Of a stretch of DNA of 14,801 nt, positions 1-6,038 are shown one piece after another. The translations under genes were made by a program, and so were the position numbers. This DNA is from Ruminococcaceae bacterium UBA6845. GTDB lineage: Bacteria; Bacillota; Clostridia; Oscillospirales; Acutalibacteraceae. Below the pieces are notes generated by a model, which saw only the letters and a program-made list of their open reading frames with translations, had not been told where the DNA came from and did no database searches. The first letter of the stretch is position 1. Each line of letters starts with the position of its first letter. Where the stretch lies: NCBI GenBank assembly GCA_002449395.1, contig DKDP01000005.1, positions 1 through 14,801 on the forward strand. Reading direction: 5' to 3'.

Positions 1-11
1 TCCGCTCAACA

Positions 12-29
12 CCTCCCCTGCAGGGGAGG
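12..29. repeat. Perfect 18-bp palindrome upstream of ispE
   Basis: CCTCCCCTGCAGGGGAGG reads the same on both strands and could fold into a 7-bp GC-rich stem with a TGCA loop. Neither side has a T-tract, so it is not a standard intrinsic terminator. It may be the end of a transcription stop for the gene to the left, a dispersed repeat, or a protein site. The palindrome is seen directly; the role is unknown. Confidence 0.6.
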
Positions 30-93
30 CAAGAATAATTTGCATTAAAACCGATGCAATATAGACTTAAACTTCCCCGAAAGGAAAGAACAT

Positions 94-966
94 ATGAAAG
101 CAGAATACAAGGCAGCAGCGAAAATAAACCTAATGCTCGATATCCTGAGAACGCTTGACAACGGATATCACAGCCTGTTTATGATAATGCAGTCGGTCGG
201 ACTTTACGACACGGTGAGCGTTGAGACGACGGACGACAAGAAAATCACGATATCGTGCAGTGAAGCGGCTCTGCCGTGCGACAAATCGAACATCGCATAC
301 AAGGCGGCGCAGGCGTTTTTTGACTATACAAAAATCAAAAACACGGGCATAAAAATTCACATTGAAAAGAGCATTCCGTTTGCCGCAGGTATGGCAGGCG
401 GCAGTGCGGACGGTGCGGCGGTCATTGCCGCACTCAACGATATTTTCTCGGCAGGCTTGAGTTTAAAGGAGCTTTGTGCGATTGGCGTTAAGGTCGGTGC
501 GGACGTTCCGTTCTGCCTGACGGGCGGTACATGCGTCGCACAGAATATCGGAGAAATTCTTTCTCCGCTTCCCGATCTGACGGATTGCTGGATCGTGCTT
601 GCGAAGCCCGAGAGGGGAGTCTCAACCAAGGAGGCTTATTCCGCCTTTGACACGGCGCAGAATATACGCCATCTCGACACCTGCGGAATGTTGTACGCCG
701 CATCGCAGGGCGATCTTTACGAAATGTGCCGCCGTTGTAAAAATATTTTTGAACAGCTTATCGAGGTGCCCGAGCGTGTGCCCATAAAGTCGGTTCTTAA
801 CCGCAACGGAGCGCTGGCGGCTTGTATGAGCGGAAGCGGTCCGACCGTCTACGGAATTTTTGACGACGAGTCGAAAGCCGAGTGTGCCGCAGAAAGCATG
901 AAATCAATCGTTAAACAGGTCTATGTCACCAAGCCCGTCAAATCGGGACTTGAAAAGATTGTATAA
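94..966 (+). CDS. ispE: 4-diphosphocytidyl-2-C-methyl-D-erythritol kinase (IspE)
   Basis: IspE is a cytoplasmic GHMP-family kinase that uses ATP to phosphorylate the 2-hydroxyl of CDP-methylerythritol in the non-mevalonate (MEP) isoprenoid pathway. The 290-residue product has the usual length. It carries the N-terminal AKINL signature, with the expected active-site Lys at 10. The glycine-rich ATP loop PFAAGMAGGSADGAA lies at about 95-109. GADVPF follows, with the probable catalytic Asp at 137. GHMP motif 3, SGSGP, is at 246-250. The ATG is preceded by GAAAGGAAAG. The gene is complete and nothing looks degenerate. A TTG-started small gene follows after 17 bases with its own GGAGG, so co-transcription is likely. 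The family assignment is near certain. Confidence 0.96.
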   Translation: MKAEYKAAAKINLMLDILRTLDNGYHSLFMIMQSVGLYDTVSVETTDDKKITISCSEAALPCDKSNIAYKAAQAFFDYTKIKNTGIKIHIEKSIPFAAGMAGGSADGAAVIAALNDIFSAGLSLKELCAIGVKVGADVPFCLTGGTCVAQNIGEILSPLPDLTDCWIVLAKPERGVSTKEAYSAFDTAQNIRHLDTCGMLYAASQGDLYEMCRRCKNIFEQLIEVPERVPIKSVLNRNGALAACMSGSGPTVYGIFDDESKAECAAESMKSIVKQVYVTKPVKSGLEKIV

Positions 967-983
967 TTCGGGAGGAAAACACC

Positions 984-1175
984 TTGAATAGTAAAATTGC
1001 AAAAGGCATCGCTTTGATTTTGTTCGGCATACTTCTCTGCATAGGCGGTGCGGATATTAACAAAACTCTTTTGAGCAGTTGGAATGATTTCCCGTTCTCT
1101 TTGGTCGGCATAATCAGCGGCATTGCAGGACTTGTTATGATATTTGCCAAGAATAAGGGCGAAAAGGACAAATAA
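984..1175 (+). CDS. Small two-helix membrane protein, unknown function
   Basis: This 63-residue protein starts at TTG, with a strong GGAGG (971-975) 8 bases upstream. Two hydrophobic stretches are visible, at about residues 5-22 (IAKGIALILFGILLCIGG) and 39-55 (FSLVGIISGIAGLVMIF). A short polar loop separates them and the tail is charged (KNKGEKDK). This predicts a small integral membrane protein with both ends on the same side. I recognise no family. It follows ispE by 17 bases and probably shares its transcript. After its stop, another frame stays open to 1238 (see the findings), so a frameshifted longer form cannot be excluded. The start is well supported; the function is not. Confidence 0.7.
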   Translation: MNSKIAKGIALILFGILLCIGGADINKTLLSSWNDFPFSLVGIISGIAGLVMIFAKNKGEKDK

Positions 1176-1207
1176 AGATTAATGCCGAATGGACTGTAGA
1201 GGAATGT

Positions 1208-1231
1208 AACTCGCTTCCGATTGAGCGAGTT
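1208..1231 (+). other. 8-bp inverted repeat (hairpin) in intergenic spacer
   Basis: AACTCGCT and AGCGAGTT pair perfectly around an 8-base loop, between the small membrane protein gene and the lipoprotein gene. No T-run follows, so it is not a classical terminator. It might mark a processing or attenuation point. It also lies within an out-of-frame coding-like stretch, so it may be coincidental. Confidence 0.45.
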
Positions 1232-1254
1232 GATGAATAAAACGGAGAACGAAA

Positions 1255-1701
1255 ATGAATAAAAAAGCTATTGCATTACTAATGGTATTCTGTTCCTTGA
1301 TTTTGTTTGTGTCATGCACAAGCCGGGATTTTGACGAGTTTTGGGGTTCATATACTGCCGATAAAACTTACAGCTATGATCATAAATATTATGCGCTTCA
1401 GACCGTTGAAGATAATATGATTATCGTGACGGTTTACGATTCCGAGACAAACAAAAAGGTTGATAGCTTCTCTCCGGCACGTTCTATGGATTTCTGGGGA
1501 ATATGTTGGGAAAAGGATTCTTACAACATATGGACGCAGTCTGCCGATGTCGGCGACTATTGCTTTGAATATAAGAACGGAAAATGGGTGCGCCGCGACG
1601 AGTATATGACACCGCCCGACTACATAATTTCGAGATATGATGAAAAATACAGGAACAATCCCGAGCAGTGGAGTAACATATACATAAGTCCGACAAAGTG
1701 A
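1255..1701 (+). CDS. Putative lipoprotein of unknown function
   Basis: The 148-residue product begins with a lipoprotein signal peptide: MNKK, a hydrophobic core at residues 5-19, then FVSC with the lipidated Cys expected at 21. F at -3 is slightly off the usual L/V/I lipobox. The mature part is about 128 residues, acidic and rich in Tyr and Trp (for example FDEFWGSYTADKTYSYD, MDFWGICWEKDSYNIW), which suggests a small beta-rich extracytoplasmic domain anchored outside the membrane. I recognise no family. An ACGGAG motif lies about 8 bases before the ATG. The SAP-domain gene follows after 15-21 bases, so the two are probably co-expressed. The lipoprotein call is fairly safe; the role is unknown. 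Confidence 0.75.
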   Translation: MNKKAIALLMVFCSLILFVSCTSRDFDEFWGSYTADKTYSYDHKYYALQTVEDNMIIVTVYDSETNKKVDSFSPARSMDFWGICWEKDSYNIWTQSADVGDYCFEYKNGKWVRRDEYMTPPDYIISRYDEKYRNNPEQWSNIYISPTK

Positions 1702-1722
1702 GCGGATTACAGGAGAATGAAA

Positions 1723-2295
1723 ATGAGTGAACGACCGAATTTGAATAAAAATTTGGATGGAAAAACTTTCCGCAGTTATTATTATCTTAAAGAGGAATTA
1801 GTCAGTTTTTGCCGTGAAAATAATCTGCCTGTTTCGGGCAAAAAGCCGGAGCTTACGGACAGGATTGCATATTTCCTCGACACGGGAAAGGTCTTGAAGA
1901 TTCAAGCCAAAACAAAACCTACAACAAGTGCCGGAACAATTACCGAGAGTACGGTAATAGAACCGAATATCGCATTTTCCGAAAAGCTCAGAACGTTTTT
2001 TGAAGAAAAAATCGGCAAGGGGTTTTCTTTTAATGTCGGGTTTCAGAAGTGGCTGAAATCTAATGCGGGCAAGACCTATGCCGAAGCGATTGAAGCATAT
2101 TATCAAATTCTGGAAGATAAGAAAAAGAACAAAACAACAATCGGCAAGCAGTTTGAATATAACACATATATCCGTGATTTCTTCGAGGACAACAAAGGCA
2201 AAAGTCTTGCGGATGCGATCAAATGCTGGAAATATAAAAAGAGCATACAAGGTCACAACCGTTATGAACCGTCCGACCTTGAAGCCTTGGATTGA
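1723..2295 (+). CDS. SAP domain protein with duplicated C-terminal module (DUF6434-like)
   Basis: This 190-residue cytoplasmic protein has an N-terminal SAP-like helix-extension-helix at about 20-56 (KEELVSFCRENNLPVSGKKP, then LTDRI), a fold that usually binds DNA or RNA. A Thr/Lys-rich linker runs to about 75. The C-terminal part resembles DUF6434, which I recall being paired with SAP domains; this comes from memory and needs a profile search. It contains two related helical units, at about 101-129 and 144-173. Both read roughly F-x-[FY]-N, then N-x-G-K-[ST], then A-I and an aromatic residue. I chose the ATG at 1723 because AGGAG (1711-1715) lies 7 bases upstream; the ATG at 1717 is only one base from it. 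The biological role is unknown. Confidence 0.75.
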   Translation: MSERPNLNKNLDGKTFRSYYYLKEELVSFCRENNLPVSGKKPELTDRIAYFLDTGKVLKIQAKTKPTTSAGTITESTVIEPNIAFSEKLRTFFEEKIGKGFSFNVGFQKWLKSNAGKTYAEAIEAYYQILEDKKKNKTTIGKQFEYNTYIRDFFEDNKGKSLADAIKCWKYKKSIQGHNRYEPSDLEALD

Positions 2296-2315
2296 AAAAG
2301 CCGAGAATTATAGTG

Positions 2316-2355
2316 AATAAAAAAGGCAACGAAATCGTTTTGATCTCGTTGCCTT
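2316..2355 (-). terminator. Intrinsic terminator between convergent genes
   Basis: AAGGCAACGA (2323-2332) pairs perfectly with TCGTTGCCTT (2346-2355) around a 13-base loop. Read on the minus strand, the stem is followed by a run of six T plus ATT, a good Rho-independent terminator for the metallophosphoesterase gene ending at 2380. Read on the plus strand, it follows the SAP gene by about 27 bases but has a poorer T-tract (AAATATTTACTTTT). It probably stops transcription from both sides, better from the right. Confidence 0.85.
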
Positions 2356-2379
2356 AAATATTTACTTTTCAGTCAAAAA

Positions 2380-3588
2380 TTATTTGCCGAGAGGTGCGGG
2401 AATCTGAGCATAGATTCCTCTCAGAACGGTGAGAATACCGTGTGCAAGGAAACGAAGTACAGTTCTGAACTTGTATGTTGCAACGGTCTCTGAATGCTCC
2501 TGATTCGGGATGTTGGAACCGTCCTTAACAGCGAGGTCGCTTGTGTAAAGGATCTCGGTGCTGTATGTTGAAAGGTCTTTCTCGTCAAGAGTGATAACCA
2601 TTGAGCCCTGATCGGTAACACTGCTGTATGACTTGAATGTTGTACCGGGAACGCTGACTGCCGTAACGCCGTCAACATCTACGCTAAAGTTGTTAACGTG
2701 GTCGTGACCGAAGAAGCAAGCCTTAACGTCGCCTGTCTCAACGAATGCGTCCCACTGACCCTCGTTATCGGGTGACGGGCACGGAGCTTCGGAAAGGATT
2801 CCGTCGAATGCAAAGTAGTTCGGAAGATATGTTGCCGATGTTCCGTCGGTGAAGTTCTTTGTAATCTTGCCGAGCTGGAACGGAAGAGAGAACATAACTG
2901 CCTGAGTTGCTTCCTGCGGAATGATGTGCTCGAATGCAAGTGACGGAACAACCTCGCCGCCGTTAGCTGCCTTGAGCTTTGCGCTTTCTGCCTTGTACCA
3001 CTCGATCTGGTCGGCACGAACGCAGTCATAGCCTCTTCTTGAGCCGTCCTCATTGTAGACATAATCGCCGCTGTCGAACATCCAAAGGTTGTATGCAACT
3101 TTCTTGCCGTCGCTTGAGAGGATCGGAAGATTATGTGTTGCACAGCCGTGAAGTGACGGGTCTGCGTCATAAGCAAGGCATCCGTCATAAGACTGATACT
3201 TCTTAAGCATTTCTTCCTTTGTTACTGTCGGAGCGGACTCGTCGTCGTGGTTGCCGAATACGAAAGTGAACGGAACGCCCTTTGCTTCGAGAATCGGGAA
3301 CACCTCGTCGTAGCCTTTCCAGTAGCTTTCAACAGTGCCGTCCTCGGGGCTCATAATGTTGTCGCCGAGGAAAACAACAAGGTTCGGATTTGAAGCGTCG
3401 ATTGCTTCGGCAATGTATGCCTTGAGTGCTTCGCCGACAGGGAAGCCTGACTGAATGTCGGCAAGAACGAGGATCTTGAACTGTCCGTTCTCGTCGAACT
3501 TAAGCTGATCATTACTCTTTGCGGACGCAAAAACAACGCCCGAAACGAGGATAACAACAGCTAAAAAGATTGATAAAACTTTTTTCAT
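2380..3588 (-). CDS. Secreted calcineurin-like metallophosphoesterase (Dcr2-like)
   Basis: The 402-residue protein has a classic signal peptide (MKKVLSIFLAVVILVSGVVFASA, probable cleavage after residue 23) and the metallophosphoesterase motifs in order: LADIQ with Asp44, GDN at 75-77, GNHD at 112-115, a lone His at 221 (FEHIIP), and GHDH at 294-297. This is the dinuclear-metal phosphoesterase core; the arrangement suggests the Dcr2-like subgroup. The substrate is unknown. Motif I, normally D-x-H, reads D-x-Q here. The C-terminal 25 residues (RFLAHGILTVLRGIYAQIPA) are hydrophobic or amphipathic and could hold the protein at the envelope. Translation should start at 3588, where GAGGG sits 7 bases upstream; the 20 codons open further upstream encode no signal. 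It has its own promoter and a strong terminator. Confidence 0.9.
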   Translation of the reverse strand: MKKVLSIFLAVVILVSGVVFASAKSNDQLKFDENGQFKILVLADIQSGFPVGEALKAYIAEAIDASNPNLVVFLGDNIMSPEDGTVESYWKGYDEVFPILEAKGVPFTFVFGNHDDESAPTVTKEEMLKKYQSYDGCLAYDADPSLHGCATHNLPILSSDGKKVAYNLWMFDSGDYVYNEDGSRRGYDCVRADQIEWYKAESAKLKAANGGEVVPSLAFEHIIPQEATQAVMFSLPFQLGKITKNFTDGTSATYLPNYFAFDGILSEAPCPSPDNEGQWDAFVETGDVKACFFGHDHVNNFSVDVDGVTAVSVPGTTFKSYSSVTDQGSMVITLDEKDLSTYSTEILYTSDLAVKDGSNIPNQEHSETVATYKFRTVLRFLAHGILTVLRGIYAQIPAPLGK

Positions 3589-3619
3589 AGTTTCACCCTC
3601 CATTAAATTTTTCGCATAT

Positions 3620-3648
3620 ATGTTAGCACAACCTAACCGTAAAGTCAA
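3620..3648 (-). promoter_or_regulatory. Sigma-A-like promoter of the metallophosphoesterase gene
   Basis: On the minus strand TTGACT (3648-3643), 17 bases and TAACAT (3625-3620) form a vegetative-type promoter in the 67-base gap after the peptidase gene. A GTTAG-N6-CTAAC inverted repeat (3622-3637) overlaps the -10 and the spacer, so it could be an operator. The -10 matches consensus at four of six positions. Confidence 0.6.
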
Positions 3649-3655
3649 CCGACGA

Positions 3656-4348
3656 TTAGGCGTTTCTGTTCATTTTATCAACAATTTCACTGATATTCAG
3701 TTCATTATTTTTGTCAAGAATCCACACGTCGCCGCCGTCGCTGCCTCTGATCGTGCCGATCATACCGTCGATAAAGAGCAGCGCCGCACCGTTCTCGACA
3801 GCAAGTCCCTGTTCCGTTCTTGTGAGGATAGCCTTTTTGAATGTCTGCCAGTGATCGGATTCATAGTGAGGACACGCGCAGTAGGGCAAAATCCCAAGAC
3901 AGTCGCAGAACATGAAGCTGTGATCGGGTCCGCAGTCGTCATAGCCGACGTCAAACCAGCAGACGGCGCCTGCACTGTAACCCGACATAACCTTACCGCT
4001 GTTGTATGCCTCAACAAGAGCCTTGTCGGCGCCCGTCTTTTTCCACGTCTCCATCATAAAGCGAACGTCGCCGCCGCCGACATAGATAATATCGGCGCCG
4101 AGGATTACCGAACGAATATCGTCAGCGGTGCGTTTCTCGTCCGTGAGGTAGAGAATATCATATTGACAGCCGAATTTTTCAAAGCTGCGCTGAATATCTT
4201 CGTCGCCGTTTATATCGTCGTAGCCCGCCGTCGGAAGAAAGAGAACTTTCGGATTTTCTTTCTTTGCAAGGGATACGATTTTTTCAAAAATATTTATTAT
4301 TTCGCCGTCGCTGTAACGGCCTCCGCCGATTGCAACAATTTTACCCAT
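3656..4348 (-). CDS. Peptidase S51 / type 1 glutamine amidotransferase-like protein (peptidase E family)
   Basis: The 230-residue cytoplasmic protein fits the peptidase E (alpha-aspartyl dipeptidase) fold. It opens with GKIVAIGGG, has VGGGD at about 90-94 and the nucleophile elbow GYSAGA with Ser125. A His follows at 161 (CPHYES), and a Glu at 185 (AVENGAAL) is the likely third residue by analogy with Salmonella PepE. Family members are serine peptidases, some acting on Asp-X dipeptides and others of unknown substrate, so the substrate is open. The start at 4348 is set by AAGGAG with a 7-base spacer; the in-frame extension upstream overlaps the DUF1846 gene and is not protein-like. It follows that gene by 10 bases, and the Shine-Dalgarno overlaps the upstream stop codon, so translational coupling is likely. 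Confidence 0.88.
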   Translation of the reverse strand: MGKIVAIGGGRYSDGEIINIFEKIVSLAKKENPKVLFLPTAGYDDINGDEDIQRSFEKFGCQYDILYLTDEKRTADDIRSVILGADIIYVGGGDVRFMMETWKKTGADKALVEAYNSGKVMSGYSAGAVCWFDVGYDDCGPDHSFMFCDCLGILPYCACPHYESDHWQTFKKAILTRTEQGLAVENGAALLFIDGMIGTIRGSDGGDVWILDKNNELNISEIVDKMNRNA

Positions 4349-4358
4349 AACGTTCTCC

Positions 4359-5843
4359 TTATTTGTGATAGAGCTTCTTTGTCTGATATTGCGGCTCGCT
4401 TGTGATGTTGATTCCGAATTTCTTGAATACGGATTCATCCTGATCCTTGAGTATAACGGTTGCGTGAGCTTCCATACCTCTGAGCTTGGGGATCTGCTGA
4501 AGTGCGAGCTTGGCAAGAGGATTCGTTGCCGCCGAAACGGAAAGGGCAATGAGCACCTCGTCGACGTGAAGTCTCGGATTGTGGTTGCCCATATATTTAA
4601 CCTTAAGCTCCTGAACCGGTTCAATAACAGCGGGGGAAAGGAGATGAATATCGTCGCTTATTCCTGCAAGATTTTTGAGAGCGTTGAGCATTGCCGCCGC
4701 ACCTGCACCCATGAGAAGTGAGGTCTTGCCTGTAACAAGAGTGTTTTCACCTGTTTCGATCGCCATTGCGGGCTCTCCGGTCTGCTCAGCCTTTGCTTTC
4801 GCCGCCGCAATTACCGGGCGCTCGGAGAGGGAGATTCCTGTTTTCTTCATAATCAGCTTGATTTTATCAACGCTTTCGGGGTTGCCGAGGCCTTTTTTAA
4901 CCGAGCACTGTTCGGCAAAGAAACGGCGGATAATCTCCTGCCTTGACGCTTCACAGCATATTTCATCGTCAATGATGCAGTTTCCTGCCATATTGACTCC
5001 CATATCGGTGGGTGATTTGTACGGACATTCGCCGTAGATTTGATCGAAAGTTGCCGCAAGAACAGGGAAAATTTCAACGTCACGGTTATAGTTGACGGTC
5101 ATTTCGCCGTATGCCTCAAGGTGGAACGGGTCGATCATATTTACATCGTTGAGGTCTGCGGTTGCCGCCTCATAGGCGAGATTAACGGGGTGATTGAGCG
5201 GAAGATTCCAGATCGGGAACGTCTCAAATTTTGCGTATCCTGCGCTGATTCCACGCTTATGCTCGTGATAGAGCTGAGAAAGGCAGGTTGCCATTTTTCC
5301 GCTTCCCGGACCCGGAGCCGTGATAACGACGAGCGAGCGTGAGGTCTCGATGTATTCGTTCTTTCCGAAGCCGTCGTCGCTGACGATCCTGTCAACGTCT
5401 GACGGATATCCTGCAATTGTATAATGATGATAGACCTTGATGCCGAGATTCTCAAGCCTCTTGCAGAAAGCGTCTGCCGCAGGCTGAGCGCTGTAACGTG
5501 TCATAACAACACTGCCGACAAGAAGCCCTATGCCTCTGAATGCGTCAATAAGTCTGAGAACATCCAGATCGTAGGTAATACCGAGATCTCCTCTTATCTT
5601 GTTCTTTTCAATATCCGATGCGTTAACGACAATAACGATCTCCGCCTGATCCTTGAGCTGTAAAAGCATTTTTACCTTGCTGTCGGGAGCAAAGCCGGGG
5701 AGGACTCTCGACGCATGATAGTCGTCAAAGAGCTTGCCGCCGAACTCAAGATAGAGCTTGCCGCCGAACTTGCCGATTCTCTCCTTGATATGCTCGGATT
5801 GCATCTTGACATATTTTTCGTTATCAAAACCGATTTTTTTCAA
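4359..5843 (-). CDS. UPF0371 / DUF1846 family protein
   Basis: The 494-residue cytoplasmic protein matches the conserved UPF0371/DUF1846 family by its signature stretches: HIKERIGKFGGKLYLEFGGK, FDDYHASRVLPGF, NASDIEKNKIRGDLGITYD, the glycine-rich ITAPGPGSGKMAT (GPGSGK at about 178-183), GYAKFETFPIWNLP and DVNMIDPFHLEAYGE. The family is widespread in Firmicutes and has solved structures, but its reaction is unknown. I place the start at TTG 5843, with GAGGTG (5855-5850) 6 bases upstream. This gives the family's usual length and an N-terminus KKIGFDN that resembles homologues; the ATG at 5891 would lie upstream of the predicted transcription start. It is first in a two-gene operon with the peptidase. 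Family call firm, function unknown. Confidence 0.92.
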   Translation of the reverse strand: MKKIGFDNEKYVKMQSEHIKERIGKFGGKLYLEFGGKLFDDYHASRVLPGFAPDSKVKMLLQLKDQAEIVIVVNASDIEKNKIRGDLGITYDLDVLRLIDAFRGIGLLVGSVVMTRYSAQPAADAFCKRLENLGIKVYHHYTIAGYPSDVDRIVSDDGFGKNEYIETSRSLVVITAPGPGSGKMATCLSQLYHEHKRGISAGYAKFETFPIWNLPLNHPVNLAYEAATADLNDVNMIDPFHLEAYGEMTVNYNRDVEIFPVLAATFDQIYGECPYKSPTDMGVNMAGNCIIDDEICCEASRQEIIRRFFAEQCSVKKGLGNPESVDKIKLIMKKTGISLSERPVIAAAKAKAEQTGEPAMAIETGENTLVTGKTSLLMGAGAAAMLNALKNLAGISDDIHLLSPAVIEPVQELKVKYMGNHNPRLHVDEVLIALSVSAATNPLAKLALQQIPKLRGMEAHATVILKDQDESVFKKFGINITSEPQYQTKKLYHK

Positions 5844-5876
5844 CACCAACACCTCATAATTTGCACTATTCGATTC

Positions 5877-5905
5877 ATTATAATACCTCACGCAATTTTT
5901 TACAA
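5877..5905 (-). promoter_or_regulatory. Promoter of the DUF1846-peptidase operon
   Basis: On the minus strand TTGTAA (5905-5900), a 17-base spacer and a perfect TATAAT (5882-5877) form a strong sigma-A-type promoter. Transcription should begin near 5870, leaving a short leader to the TTG start at 5843. It is divergent from the beta-galactosidase promoter about 80 bases away, in an AT-rich intergenic region. Confidence 0.8.
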
Positions 5906-5985
5906 TAATATTTAGGTAAATTTTTAATTTTTCATATACATTTTGTATTTTAAGCGGATTTTGACAAAAAATAATTTGATTTTAT

Positions 5986-6014
5986 TTGACTTGAGGCATA
6001 AGTACAGATATAAT
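5986..6014 (+). promoter_or_regulatory. Promoter of the beta-galactosidase gene
   Basis: TTGACT (5986-5991), exactly 17 bases, then a perfect TATAAT (6009-6014): one mismatch from the ideal vegetative promoter. A start of transcription near 6021 gives a leader of about 18 bases with AGGAG at 6025-6029. I see no catabolite-repression (cre) palindrome or obvious operator in the flanking bases, so how it is regulated is unclear. Confidence 0.88.
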
Positions 6015-6038
6015 CAGTATAGATAGGAGTTGATTTTT

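Noticed and set aside
40..93. Possible promoter for ispE (TTGCAT near 40)
   Set aside because: No acceptable -10 lies at 16-18 bases; the TATAGA nearby is too close. ispE may be transcribed from further upstream.
1208..1231. Hairpin before the lipoprotein gene as a terminator
   Set aside because: No U-tract follows and the next gene starts only 24 bases later, so termination is not supported.
3620..4405. 261-codon plus-strand frame opposite the peptidase S51 gene
   Set aside because: It covers the peptidase gene and the promoter region of the next gene, and reads as a composition shadow without domain signs.
4349..4624. N-terminal extension of the peptidase S51 protein
   Set aside because: The extra 92 codons overlap the DUF1846 gene and look random, while AAGGAG at the correct distance marks the start at 4348.
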